The position numbers and the translations under genes were made by a program. DNA of 38,177 nt from an uncultured Holdemanella sp. GTDB taxonomy: Bacteria > Bacillota_I > Bacilli_A > Erysipelotrichales > Erysipelotrichaceae. Shown piece after piece: positions 7,222 through 15,628 of this stretch. The stretch lies in contig CAAEDN010000035.1 of NCBI GenBank assembly GCA_900754615.1, forward strand, positions 1 through 38,177. The letters run 5' to 3'. The notes beneath the pieces are model-generated. The model was given only the letters and a program-made list of their open reading frames with translations. It had not been told where the DNA came from and searched no databases. The stretch's first letter is position 1, and every line of letters begins with the position of its first letter.

Positions 7222-8139
7222 TTACATAATTCCAATTACACGACCAACAATACCAACTACGAATAATGCGATGATAATTGTGATTGGAGAAACTTTTTTC
7301 TTCAATAATTTACAGCATAATAAAGTTAATAATAAAGCTGCAAGACCAGGAATCAATGAATCTAAGTTTTGTTGTAAAGTTGTAACTTTGATTTGATTTA
7401 AACCAGTAGCTCCTAATGAAGAATATTGTTCTAATGCACTCTTAATTCCGTCAGCATTTCCTTGAATTTGTGACCAATCAATGTATGCACCTTCAGATTG
7501 AGCAACACTTGATACAACTGGAGTAAATGAAATACTTACCCAACGTTGAACCAATGCACCAATGATAAACATACCTAAGATACTTGCACCTTGAGTGATT
7601 TTTCCAAGAAGTCCACCTGACATATCTTTAGCAATTTTAGTACCTACATTGTAACCAAATTCTTGTGTATACCACATGAATGCTAAACGAATTACGTTCC
7701 ATAATACGAAGAATAAGATAGGACCTAAAATGTTTCCACTTAATGCTAAAGAAGCTCCTAAAGCACCTAAAATTGGACGCATTGTAAACCAGAATACTGG
7801 GTCACCAACACCAGCTAAAGGACCCATCATACCAACTTTAACACCTTGGATTGCTGTATCATCTACATTTTCACCATTTGCTTTTTCTTCTTCCAAAGCA
7901 AGTGTAACACCCATTACTGGACTTGACACATAAGGGTGAGTGTTATAGAACTCCATGTGACGTTTTAAAGCAGCAATTTGATCTTCCTTGTTAGAATATA
8001 ATTTTTTGATTGCAGGAATAATTGAATAGCACCATCCACCATTTTGCATACGTTCATAGTTCCAAGAACCCTGAAGGAATTGATGACGCCACCAAACTTT
8101 TTTACGATCTTGTTTAGTTAATGTAATTTTTTCAGCCAT
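7222..8139 (-). CDS. manZ: PTS mannose/fructose/sorbose family IID subunit
   Basis: A 305-residue EIID membrane subunit. It starts with a long cytoplasmic segment containing QGSWNYERMQNGGWCYSIIPAI and HMEFYNTHPYVSSPVMG, both classical for EIID. GPLAGVGDPVFWFTMRPI comes before the membrane part, and hydrophobic helices end the protein. With EIIC it forms the channel for mannose, glucose or related hexoses. An ATG at 8145 would add two residues, but GGGAGG is better spaced for ATG 8139. It follows the IIC gene by 23 bases. Confidence 0.93.
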   Translation of the reverse strand: MAEKITLTKQDRKKVWWRHQFLQGSWNYERMQNGGWCYSIIPAIKKLYSNKEDQIAALKRHMEFYNTHPYVSSPVMGVTLALEEEKANGENVDDTAIQGVKVGMMGPLAGVGDPVFWFTMRPILGALGASLALSGNILGPILFFVLWNVIRLAFMWYTQEFGYNVGTKIAKDMSGGLLGKITQGASILGMFIIGALVQRWVSISFTPVVSSVAQSEGAYIDWSQIQGNADGIKSALEQYSSLGATGLNQIKVTTLQQNLDSLIPGLAALLLTLLCCKLLKKKVSPITIIIALFVVGIVGRVIGIM

Positions 8140-8162
8140 TTTCATTTACCTCCCTCAAAATC

Positions 8163-8981
8163 CTAGTAGTCATTCAAGATGTCGCCTAATGGATCACCAG
8201 AACCAGTATTTGATCCTCCACCATTATTTTTAGCAGCATCTTTCAAGCCTAAATAAACGATTGCGATAACAACACCAATAACACCTAAAGCAATTAGTGT
8301 GAATTCACTTACACAAGCAAATACGAAACCTAAAGCGAAGAATGGCCAAGTTTCCTTTGTAGCCATCATGTTGATAACCATTGCATAACCAACGGCAGCA
8401 ACCATTCCTCCACCAACTGTCATACCACCAGATAACCAAGCTGGCATTGCATTTAATACGCCAGTTACAACTGAACTAGGTACGAAACATAATGCAGCAG
8501 CAGGAATCGCAATACGAACACCTTGTAAACAAATACCTACAATTTGCCAACGTTCAATTGCTCCAAAATCACCTTTTTCAGCAGCAGCATCCATGAAGTG
8601 AACAATTGGAATTGCAATTGTACGGCAAATCATAGTTAAGAATAAACCAGCTACTGATAATGGAATAGCTACGGCAATTGCTGTAGAAATAGCAGTTGTA
8701 GTATCTGTTGTTCCACCATTTAAACCTAAAACCATGATAATTGCAGAAGCAACTGAAGCTAGTGCAGCATCGGGTGCAACCGCTGCACCAATGTTTGCCC
8801 AACCTAAAGCCATCAACTGCAAAGAACCACCTAACATAACACCTTCTTTTAAGTGACCAGTAACCAAACCAATTAATGTACATGCTACTAATGGTTGGTG
8901 GAATTCAAATTGGTCAAGAATCCCTTCCATACCGGCTAAGAAGGCAACAATTATAACTAAAATAATGCTAATCGCTGACAT
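8163..8981 (-). CDS. manY: PTS mannose/fructose/sorbose family IIC subunit
   Basis: A 272-residue multi-span EIIC permease subunit. It begins with a hydrophobic helix and FLAGMEGILDQFEFHQPLVA, followed by LVTGHLKEGVMLGGSLQLMALGW, the signature of the mannose-family IIC. The last 20 residues are Gly/Asn/Asp-rich and cytoplasmic. It acts with IID as the transmembrane complex fed by phosphorylated IIAB. It sits 12 bases after the IIAB gene, consistent with one transcript. Confidence 0.93.
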   Translation of the reverse strand: MSAISIILVIIVAFLAGMEGILDQFEFHQPLVACTLIGLVTGHLKEGVMLGGSLQLMALGWANIGAAVAPDAALASVASAIIMVLGLNGGTTDTTTAISTAIAVAIPLSVAGLFLTMICRTIAIPIVHFMDAAAEKGDFGAIERWQIVGICLQGVRIAIPAAALCFVPSSVVTGVLNAMPAWLSGGMTVGGGMVAAVGYAMVINMMATKETWPFFALGFVFACVSEFTLIALGVIGVVIAIVYLGLKDAAKNNGGGSNTGSGDPLGDILNDY

Positions 8982-8993
8982 AATAATCTCCCT

Positions 8994-9974
8994 CTACTTT
9001 AACTCTGATTTAGCTTTTTTAAGAATTTCATTGAAGTTTTCAGGTGAATCTGTTGGCACCTTACGAACATCGATTTTAATTCCCATTGCTAATAATTCAT
9101 CAAATGTTTTTACATCATCACTTCCCATAGAAACGGCCTTTGTACATACAACCTTTCCTTGTGAGTGTGCCATTGAACCTAAGTTCAATTCTTTAATATC
9201 AACTCCACCTTTGATAGCTCTTAATGCATCTTGTGGTGTTTCAAACAACAACATCGCTTTTGTGGCTCCAAAACGAGGATCTTTCGCGACTTGGATCATC
9301 TTATCAATTGGAACGACATTCGCTTTTACTCCTGGAGGAGCTGCCTGTTCGATCATGCTCTTTCTTAAATCGTCATGAGCTACATTGTCACTAACAACAA
9401 TGATACGGTTTGGCCCAACTGTCTTTGTCCAAGCTGTTGCTACCTGGCCATGAAGTAAACGTGTATCAATACGTGCTAAGCCATATTTAATATGTCCATC
9501 TCCAAGGACTGTTCCTTCTGGAATAGCTCCTTGAGGTGCTGCACTTACTTCTTCTTTCTTTTCTACTTTTGGTTCTAATTCTTTTGGATTGATCTGTACA
9601 CCCTCTTGTGCAGTCTGCATTACGTGTGCTGCAATTTCATGTGCTTTCTCCATTGAGAATCTTGATGCATACGTTTCAATCAACATAGGCAAATTCAATC
9701 CTGTGACAATTGCCCATTTGTCTTCGTGACCATCTAACAAGGCACTTGCCTGATTGAATGGAGTTCCTCCCCATAGGTCAACTAAGAACAATACTTCTTC
9801 TTGATTTTCAAAAGAAGCAATCGCATCTTCCATCTTCTTTCGAATGTCTTCAGGTCCTTCACTAGGCATCAAAGTACAAGGCTTAACATTGGCTTGTTCA
9901 CCAAAAATCATAGCACCTGACTGGAAAATACCATTTGCAAATTCACCATGACTTGCAAGAATAATTCCTACCAT
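8994..9974 (-). CDS. manX: PTS mannose family IIAB subunit (fused)
   Basis: A 326-residue cytoplasmic phosphotransfer protein with two domains. The IIA domain (about 1-125) has its phospho-His at His9 in GIILASHGEFA, plus LVDLWGGTPFNQA. A charged, proline-containing linker (about 131-155) leads to the IIB domain (about 160-326), with phospho-His175 in RIDTRLLHGQV. It takes phosphate from HPr and passes it to the sugar. It is the first gene of the operon, and its 200-base leader carries a cre-overlapped promoter, a RAT-like element and a terminator. AAAGGA precedes the ATG. Confidence 0.95.
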   Translation of the reverse strand: MVGIILASHGEFANGIFQSGAMIFGEQANVKPCTLMPSEGPEDIRKKMEDAIASFENQEEVLFLVDLWGGTPFNQASALLDGHEDKWAIVTGLNLPMLIETYASRFSMEKAHEIAAHVMQTAQEGVQINPKELEPKVEKKEEVSAAPQGAIPEGTVLGDGHIKYGLARIDTRLLHGQVATAWTKTVGPNRIIVVSDNVAHDDLRKSMIEQAAPPGVKANVVPIDKMIQVAKDPRFGATKAMLLFETPQDALRAIKGGVDIKELNLGSMAHSQGKVVCTKAVSMGSDDVKTFDELLAMGIKIDVRKVPTDSPENFNEILKKAKSELK

Positions 9975-10007
9975 ATATTTTCATCCTTTCTTAGAACTTC
10001 AATACGC

Positions 10008-10096
10008 AAAAAAAGACAGACATATACATTTAAACTGAAGATATACAATAAACCAATAAAGATTATATCTTCAATCAAAATAGTAAATGCCTGCCT
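10008..10096 (-). terminator. leader terminator (attenuator) of the mannose PTS operon
   Basis: On the - strand the base-proximal arms (10087-10096 and 10014-10023) pair over 10 bases with two G-U pairs. The helix continues with small mismatches into a perfect inner stem (10064-10073 with 10036-10045). It is followed by seven T residues (10014-10008). The 5' arm overlaps the 3' half of the RAT-like element, so the two structures exclude each other. Confidence 0.75.
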
Positions 10097-10114
10097 AACC
10101 AGTTACACGCTATT
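10079..10114 (-). promoter_or_regulatory. RAT-like antiterminator element
   Basis: Reading the - strand, the element contains TGTAACTG, a short spacer and GGCAGGCA, closely matching the conserved pieces (TTACTG ... GCAGGCA) of ribonucleic antiterminator sites bound by BglG/LicT/GlcT proteins. It is closed by AATAG at 10110-10114 and CTATT at 10079-10083. An antiterminator gene ends 60 bases upstream. Binding would stabilise this hairpin and prevent the overlapping terminator. Confidence 0.72.
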
Positions 10115-10138
10115 GAATATTCACTTTTTACAGTTGAA

Positions 10139-10167
10139 AATGTACCACTATCTGAAAGCGTTGTCAA
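10139..10167 (-). promoter_or_regulatory. sigma-A promoter of the mannose PTS operon
   Basis: On the - strand a consensus -35 TTGACA (10162-10167) and a -10 TACATT (10139-10144) are separated by 17 bases, with TGG before the -10 acting as an extended element. It starts just after the antiterminator stop codon. Confidence 0.8.
10153..10166. promoter_or_regulatory. cre site (CcpA operator)
   Basis: TGAAAGCGTTGTCA fits the cre consensus TGWAANCGNTNWCA at every position. It overlaps the -35 and the spacer of the man promoter, a position that predicts repression by CcpA when preferred sugars are abundant. Confidence 0.82.
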
Positions 10168-10174
10168 CATTTTT

Positions 10175-11014
10175 TTATGAAATACTCGTATTCGATAAAA
10201 TTCTTTCCAAGTGTAAAGCCAAATAACCCAACTCTGAATCCGGCAATTCTTTATGCAAAACATGACTCAATTGTTCACATAAAACACGAGCCTGTTCATA
10301 AGCGAATGGAAACTTTTCTTTTGTGAATTCCGTAATATCCATTTGTAATTCCTCATTATTATTTAGTCTCAACAACAAAAACTTAATATGATTCATTAAA
10401 CGAATATATGACAATGAATTCGCATCAATACGAATATTTAAATCGGCCTGTAATTTCTTGAAGAATTCACGAATCACACGCATAACTTCCATCGACTCTC
10501 CTACTTTATTTACCGATATAGCCGAGTGAATATGTAAAGTGATAAACGCAATTTCATCTGCATTTATTTCCTCATGCGTATATTTTTCAATAATATCCTT
10601 TGCCTTTAATGCCACTGAATACTCATCCGGAAACATAAGTTGAATATCCATATTAAATGGATTAGATGGAAAATCCTTCTCTTTAATTCTTTTTACCGCA
10701 AAATAAATATGATCTGCCAAAGATAATAAAATATCGTGTTCTACTTTACCAAATCTTTCTTTTGTCAAAGTAATAATTTCAGATGAAATTTCAATATACA
10801 TTGGATCAATGTAATCAAAAATATTATTCGACTTCTGTTTCGCCTGATATGACTTTTGCATCTTATACTGCTTTGCATTACGAGGAACATCCACTTGTTC
10901 CCCTTGTTTTTTACCAAATCCAATTCCTTTAGACATCACAATTATTTCTTCATTTTCTTTTAAAACCAAGATTGTATTATGATTCAAAACCTTTAAAATT
11001 TCGTACATATCCAT
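10175..11014 (-). CDS. BglG/GlcT-type PRD transcription antiterminator
   Basis: A 279-residue RNA-binding antiterminator. The co-antiterminator domain (about 1-57) has VLNHNTILVL and IVMSKGIGFGKKQG. PRD1 (about 65-170) has His102 and His161 and PRD2 (about 175-279) has His209 and His268, the four conserved PTS-phosphorylated histidines. Length and domain order match LicT/GlcT. The start overlaps the EIICBA stop by one base (TAATG); ATG at 11008 is an alternative. No RAT is visible ahead of the EIICBA gene, whereas one lies just downstream, ahead of manX. That makes the mannose operon the most likely target. Confidence 0.92.
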   Translation of the reverse strand: MDMYEILKVLNHNTILVLKENEEIIVMSKGIGFGKKQGEQVDVPRNAKQYKMQKSYQAKQKSNNIFDYIDPMYIEISSEIITLTKERFGKVEHDILLSLADHIYFAVKRIKEKDFPSNPFNMDIQLMFPDEYSVALKAKDIIEKYTHEEINADEIAFITLHIHSAISVNKVGESMEVMRVIREFFKKLQADLNIRIDANSLSYIRLMNHIKFLLLRLNNNEELQMDITEFTKEKFPFAYEQARVLCEQLSHVLHKELPDSELGYLALHLERILSNTSIS

Positions 11015-13104
11015 TAACCCTTTACACTTAATATCATATCATGACATTGCATTTTTCCATATTTCTTTTCTAGTTTTGCACCATCTTTTATTTTTGTAAA
11101 TACAACTATAATATTTTCATCCAATGCATTCTCTTTGATATACTTTAAATCTGCATTCCACAAAACATCTCCAGCTTTCACTTTCTGGTTTGGTTTTACC
11201 AACAACTCAAAACCCTTACCATTTAATTTTGCCGAATCCGTACCAAAATGAATTAAAATTTGTGTATTGTCATCGATTGTAATACCTATCGCATGTTTTG
11301 TAGGATAAATCATTGAAATAATACCATCACAAGGAGAAACAACAACACCATCACATGGACGAATCATAATGCCATCACCTATTAATTTATGTGCAAACAT
11401 GGAATCGGATGCATCTTCTATAGGCATTACTTCACCATTTACAGGACACTCTAGTTCGAGTTGTGTTTTTGTCTCTAAAACAACTTCTTTATCCTCAAAA
11501 TCATAGCTATCTGGCACATTCAACATATACTCATCTAGTTTTGTCTTTATATTCGAAGCCTGAGGACCATAAATAATTTGAATCGCATTGGGCTGACACA
11601 TAATAGCTGCAGCCCCAGATTTTTTTAGCAACCCTTCATTGATTAAAGTATCATCTTTGATTGTCGCTCTTAATCTTGTGATACAACAATCTAAATCCGT
11701 AAAGTTACTTCGCCCACCTAAGCCTTGAACAATCATCTGGCTTCTTGGATCAATCAAAGATTTATCAAAGCTAAAATCATATTTTTTCTTATCAAACACC
11801 TTAATACTTTCGTCTCTTCCCGGCGTTTTTAAATCGTATTTTACAATCAGAAACTTAAATACCCCATAATACACAAAGAAGTATACTAAGCCAAGTAAAA
11901 TCACAACAAGCCAGTTTGTCTTTGCGTTCCCCTGTAAGATTCCAAACAATGTAAAATCAAGCAAACCAGCTGAAAAAGTAAATCCAATCGCAACCTGTAA
12001 AGCTTGTGCTAGCACAAAACATGTGGCCGCTAAGAATACATGAACAACATACAATAATGGCGCCACAAACAAGAAAGAGAATTCAATCGGTTCTGTAATT
12101 CCTGTTAATGCACTTGTTAAAGCGGCCGAAAGTAATAAACTCGCCGTCTTATTCTTTGCTTCTGGATTTGCGCACTGATACATGGCTAAAGCTGCGCCAG
12201 GCAAGCCAAAAATCATAAAAATAAATTCTCCAGAGAAAAACTTAGTAGCATCCACACTAAAATGAGTCACACTTGGATCGGATAGTTGTGCAAAAAAAAT
12301 GTTCTGTGCACCGGATACCATTGAACCATTCACCATTTGTACACCGCCTAATGCACTCTGATAAAATGGCATGTACCAAACATGATGCAAGCCAAAAGGA
12401 ACTAAACTGCGCTTAATAATTCCATAAATAAATGTACCAAAATAGCCAGAGTCAGATATAAATCGCCCCAAATTATAAACACCCTGCTGTAATGGTGGCC
12501 AAATAAAATACATAAGTACCCCTATAAATACATATGTAATAGCACAAATGATTGGAACAAATCGTTCTCCTTCATAAAAAGAAATCACATTTGGCAATTG
12601 AATCTGGTAAAAATGATTATGCAAATAACTAACACCAAGTCCAACGACAATTCCTCCAAACACACCCATTTCAAGCGATAACATTCCACATACCGAAGTA
12701 ATAGATCCATCTAGAATATAATTTGAAACTACACCATTGACAATACTACCATCCAAGCAGAGTAACGTATTGATTGTGGCATGCATCACAAAAAAGGCAA
12801 TAATAGCTGCAAGAGCAGCGACTTCTTTTCTTCGCTTAGACATTCCTAAAGCTATAGAAACCGCAAAAATCAAGGGTAGATTATCAAATAAAACTTTGCC
12901 TACTTGTTTCAATAAAATTAAAACACTATATAAAAAGGTTCCTTGCCCTAATACCGATTCTAAATGCAATGCAGCTATCGTTGTTTCATTGGTTAAAGAA
13001 CTTCCTACACCCAAAAAAATACCTGCTACAGGAAGCACGGCAATAGGCAACATAAAGGATTTTCCCATCCTTTGTAAAAAGCTAAAAACATGATGTTGTT
13101 TCAT
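11014..13104 (-). CDS. PTS EIICBA transporter, glucose/maltose/N-acetylglucosamine family
   Basis: A 696-residue three-domain PTS permease. EIIC (about 1-430) is multi-span and has LPVAGIFLGVG, GLHHVWY and GITEPIEFSFLF. EIIB (about 455-525) has its phospho-Cys in DLDCCITRLR. EIIA (about 545-690) has HAIGI and ILIHFGTDS with the active His. All three phosphotransfer domains are present, so the protein depends only on HPr. Sequence does not fix the sugar; glucose or a glucoside such as maltose is likely. AGAGGTG lies seven bases before the ATG. It is cotranscribed with the antiterminator. Confidence 0.92.
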   Translation of the reverse strand: MKQHHVFSFLQRMGKSFMLPIAVLPVAGIFLGVGSSLTNETTIAALHLESVLGQGTFLYSVLILLKQVGKVLFDNLPLIFAVSIALGMSKRRKEVAALAAIIAFFVMHATINTLLCLDGSIVNGVVSNYILDGSITSVCGMLSLEMGVFGGIVVGLGVSYLHNHFYQIQLPNVISFYEGERFVPIICAITYVFIGVLMYFIWPPLQQGVYNLGRFISDSGYFGTFIYGIIKRSLVPFGLHHVWYMPFYQSALGGVQMVNGSMVSGAQNIFFAQLSDPSVTHFSVDATKFFSGEFIFMIFGLPGAALAMYQCANPEAKNKTASLLLSAALTSALTGITEPIEFSFLFVAPLLYVVHVFLAATCFVLAQALQVAIGFTFSAGLLDFTLFGILQGNAKTNWLVVILLGLVYFFVYYGVFKFLIVKYDLKTPGRDESIKVFDKKKYDFSFDKSLIDPRSQMIVQGLGGRSNFTDLDCCITRLRATIKDDTLINEGLLKKSGAAAIMCQPNAIQIIYGPQASNIKTKLDEYMLNVPDSYDFEDKEVVLETKTQLELECPVNGEVMPIEDASDSMFAHKLIGDGIMIRPCDGVVVSPCDGIISMIYPTKHAIGITIDDNTQILIHFGTDSAKLNGKGFELLVKPNQKVKAGDVLWNADLKYIKENALDENIIVVFTKIKDGAKLEKKYGKMQCHDMILSVKG

Positions 13105-13122
13105 CGATTAACACCTCTACTG

Positions 13123-13151
13123 TATTTATGATGATAAATGACATTTGTCAA
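13123..13151 (-). promoter_or_regulatory. promoter and inverted repeat ahead of the EIICBA gene
   Basis: A consensus -35 TTGACA lies at 13146-13151 on the - strand. The hexamer at 17 bases (TAAATA, 13123-13128) is a poor -10. A short dyad TGACA-TT-TGTCA (13139-13150) overlaps the -35 and could be an operator. The leader is too short for an attenuator. Confidence 0.45.
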
Positions 13152-13163
13152 AAAGTCCATAAG

Positions 13164-13208
13164 AAAAAAGGGTAATGAAGATTTCTCACCTTGAAATCTT
13201 CATTACCC
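13164..13208 (-). terminator. strong terminator after the methyltransferase gene
   Basis: Arms 13170-13185 and 13193-13208 form a perfect 16-bp stem with a 7-base loop. On the - strand it is followed by six T residues. The methyltransferase stop codon (13186-13188) lies in the loop and its last codons form the 5' arm. Confidence 0.92.
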
Positions 13209-13770
13209 AATAGCCCTTGTCTCGAGCCATTTTCTCTACTTCATAGCCTTTTTCTTGTAAGTAGTTAATTGCACTTTGTGCACCATGCTGCTTGCGCATT
13301 ACAATCCAAAAATGCCCATCTTCCTTTAAATGATCCATACACTGATCAAATAATGAATAAATCATCGCTTTTCCTGTACGAATCGGTGGATTTAAAAGAA
13401 TACATGCAAATTTTCCATCTGTTACACCTGATTGACATAATATCTTTGCCTTACGACGATACTTTTTCATGTTTGAATCAGCAAGCTGACAAGCTCTTTG
13501 ATTCACATCAATCATTGTCATTTCGGTATGCTTCCAATATTCCATTAAAATAAGCGCAATAGGACCAATTCCACAGCCTAGATCTAAACATGAAACTGGT
13601 TCTGACTGATTGTCTAATACAGTTTCTAATAGGATGCGTGTCCCTTCATCTAGCTTATCTTTACTGAAAACACCCGCATTTGAATTTAACTTATATGTAA
13701 AATCACGAAAATGTATCGTAATTTCTTCTGGTGCATCTTTTACAATATCATTTGTGAAATAGTGTGCCAT
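13186..13770 (-). CDS. RsmC-like class I SAM methyltransferase
   Basis: A 194-residue single-domain methyltransferase resembling the Firmicutes YbxB/RsmC-like group. Motif I is LDLGCGIGPIAL, the acidic residue after strand 2 is in MTMIDVNQRA, and the catalytic motif is LNPPIRTG, as in 16S rRNA guanine N2-methyltransferases such as RsmC. The N-terminal strand with TYKLNSNAGVFSKDKLDEGT is typical. It is about half the length of E. coli RsmC because the N-terminal pseudo-domain is absent, as usual in this group. The rRNA target is inferred. It starts one base after the transketolase stop, so it ends a three-gene operon. Confidence 0.87.
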   Translation of the reverse strand: MAHYFTNDIVKDAPEEITIHFRDFTYKLNSNAGVFSKDKLDEGTRILLETVLDNQSEPVSCLDLGCGIGPIALILMEYWKHTEMTMIDVNQRACQLADSNMKKYRRKAKILCQSGVTDGKFACILLNPPIRTGKAMIYSLFDQCMDHLKEDGHFWIVMRKQHGAQSAINYLQEKGYEVEKMARDKGYWVMKISR

Positions 13771-13771
13771 A

Positions 13772-14686
13772 CTACTTTGTAGCAGCTTCTACAATAGCAT
13801 TCGCATCAATCTTGTATTTTGCGAATAATTGAGCTGGTTTTCCACTTTCACCAAATACATCTTGAACACCCACACGAACAAGTTTACATGCTGTTCCTGC
13901 TTCAGCTAAAACCTCGGCAACGGCACTTCCTAAACCACCAATAATTGAATGTTCTTCGCAAGTAACGATAGTATCGTGCGTTTTTGCTAATTCTACAATT
14001 AATTCTTTATCGATTGGTTTAATTGTATGAATATTTACAACCGTTGGTGCTGTTTCCATTTTCTTTGCTGCCTCTAATGCTTCTTGAACCATTAGTCCAG
14101 TCGCAACTAAAGCAACTTTTTCGCCCTTTTGAAGGACAACGCCTTTTCCAAGCTCAAATTTATAGTCATCACCATTTACGCTTTCAACGCCACTACGACC
14201 TAAACGAACATAGCAAGGACCATCAATTTCAGCAACTGCCTTACAAACTTGTTTAGCTTCATTGTAATCACATGGAACAATAACTTTCATGCCTGGAATA
14301 CCACGCATTAAGCTAATATCTTCGATACACTGATGGCTAGCCCCATCTTCTCCTACACTAATACCTGCATGTGTTGCGCATACTTTTACATTCAAGTGTG
14401 GATATCCAATACTGTTACGAATTTGTTCAAATCCACGTCCTGTCGCAAACATTGCAAATGTGGATGCATATGCAATCTTTCCACTCGCTGCAAGACCTGC
14501 TGCAACGCTCATCATGTTGCCTTCTGCAATTCCCATATCAAAATGACGTGAAGGATCTACTTTTTTTGCTTCTCCACTTTTTGTACTTCCTGCTAAGTCT
14601 GCATCAAGTACAACAACATTTTTATTTTCTTCTAATAATTCTTTTAAAGCATCACCATAAGCGACACGTGTAGCTACTTTTGCCAT
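13772..14686 (-). CDS. transketolase, C-terminal subunit
   Basis: A 304-residue subunit holding the pyrimidine-binding and C-terminal domains of a split transketolase. It contains FDMGIAEGNMMSVAAGLAASG, with the Glu that activates thiamine diphosphate, then ATHAGISVGEDGASHQ and CEEHSIIGGLGSAVAE in the last domain. Together with the N-terminal subunit it transfers two-carbon units in the non-oxidative pentose phosphate pathway. Its ATG overlaps the stop of the N-terminal subunit by one base, ensuring equal synthesis. Split transketolases are common in anaerobic Firmicutes and archaea, so this is not a frameshift. Confidence 0.93.
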   Translation of the reverse strand: MAKVATRVAYGDALKELLEENKNVVVLDADLAGSTKSGEAKKVDPSRHFDMGIAEGNMMSVAAGLAASGKIAYASTFAMFATGRGFEQIRNSIGYPHLNVKVCATHAGISVGEDGASHQCIEDISLMRGIPGMKVIVPCDYNEAKQVCKAVAEIDGPCYVRLGRSGVESVNGDDYKFELGKGVVLQKGEKVALVATGLMVQEALEAAKKMETAPTVVNIHTIKPIDKELIVELAKTHDTIVTCEEHSIIGGLGSAVAEVLAEAGTACKLVRVGVQDVFGESGKPAQLFAKYKIDANAIVEAATK

Positions 14687-15501
14687 TATTCTGCCTCCAA
14701 TTCTTTCATTGCAGCATGGTATTGTTCTTCATTTGGTGCTACTCCATGCCATCCTTGTTGATCTTCCATAAATGAAACACCTTTACCCTTAATTGTCTTG
14801 GCAACAATTACAGTTGGCATTCCTTTTGTTTCACGAGCTTCTTTTAATGCAGCACGCAATTGATCAAAGTCATGACCATCAACATTAATTACGTGACAGT
14901 TGAAAGCTTCAAATTTTTTATCCAATGGATACACACTCATAACTTCATCAACGTGACCATCGATTTGAAGATTATTGTTGTCAACAATAATACATAAGTT
15001 ATCTAACTTATAATGAGCAGCTGCCATTGTAGCTTCCCATACTTGTCCTTCTTGGCATTCACCATCTCCAAGTACAGTATAGATACGATGTTCATTTTTA
15101 TCTAATTTATTAGCTAATGCCATACCAACAGCACAAGAAATACCTTGACCCAATGATCCTGTAGACATATCTACACCATCTACATAATTCATATTTGGGT
15201 GTCCTTGTAAACGTGAATTAATAGCTCTGAAAGTTGTTAATTCTTCTTCTGGAAGGAATCCTTTCTCAGCAAGTACTGCATATAAAGCTGGACTTGCATG
15301 TCCCTTACTCAATACAAAACGATCACGATCTAATGTCTTTAAGTTTTCTTCATTGATATCCATTTCTTCAAAATATAACTCTGTTAAAATGTCCGTTGCA
15401 CCTAAACTTCCACCCGGGTGACCACTTTGGGCACTATACACTTCTTTTATAATATTTCTACGAATATTTTTTGCGTGCAATGCAAGTTCCTTGTTTTCCA
15501 T
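14686..15501 (-). CDS. transketolase, N-terminal subunit
   Basis: A 271-residue subunit with the thiamine diphosphate-binding domain. SAQSGHPGGSLGATDIL and LSKGHASPALYAV are the substrate and cofactor loops. GDGECQEGQVWEA through VDNNN is the classical ThDP/Mg2+ motif. It pairs with the C-terminal subunit encoded next. The ribosome site AAGGAG lies 13 bases before the ATG, slightly far. An extended -10 promoter lies 31 bases before the start. Confidence 0.94.
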   Translation of the reverse strand: MENKELALHAKNIRRNIIKEVYSAQSGHPGGSLGATDILTELYFEEMDINEENLKTLDRDRFVLSKGHASPALYAVLAEKGFLPEEELTTFRAINSRLQGHPNMNYVDGVDMSTGSLGQGISCAVGMALANKLDKNEHRIYTVLGDGECQEGQVWEATMAAAHYKLDNLCIIVDNNNLQIDGHVDEVMSVYPLDKKFEAFNCHVINVDGHDFDQLRAALKEARETKGMPTVIVAKTIKGKGVSFMEDQQGWHGVAPNEEQYHAAMKELEAE

Positions 15502-15531
15502 AATTCTACAATATCTCCTTTTTGCGCATAC

Positions 15532-15540
15532 ATTATAACA
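15532..15540 (-). promoter_or_regulatory. extended -10 promoter for the transketolase operon
   Basis: On the - strand TGTTATAAT is a perfect extended -10. No clear -35 is present, as expected for this promoter type. Confidence 0.72.
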
Positions 15541-15600
15541 AACTTTTCTTTACAATACACGTATTTGAAAAAATCAATAATTTCACAATTTTTAAACACC

Positions 15601-15628
15601 AAAAAAAGTGAGTATCAAACTCACTTTT
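15601..15628 (-). terminator. terminator after glgB
   Basis: Arms 15604-15613 and 15619-15628 are perfect complements with a 5-base loop. On the - strand a T-run extends to 15601. The glgB stop lies at the edge of the loop and arm. Confidence 0.85.

Noticed and set aside
8578..8883. A 101-codon frame within the IIC gene on the same strand in another frame
   Set aside because: It lies inside a confidently assigned membrane subunit gene and its aromatic/Cys-rich product has no recognisable features.
13105..13151. A RAT/terminator attenuator ahead of the EIICBA gene
   Set aside because: The leader between promoter and start codon is too short, and neither a RAT-like sequence nor a terminator hairpin is present.
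13772..15501. Possible frameshifted transketolase
   Set aside because: The two halves correspond to known separate subunits with intact ends and a one-base TAATG overlap, the normal split form.
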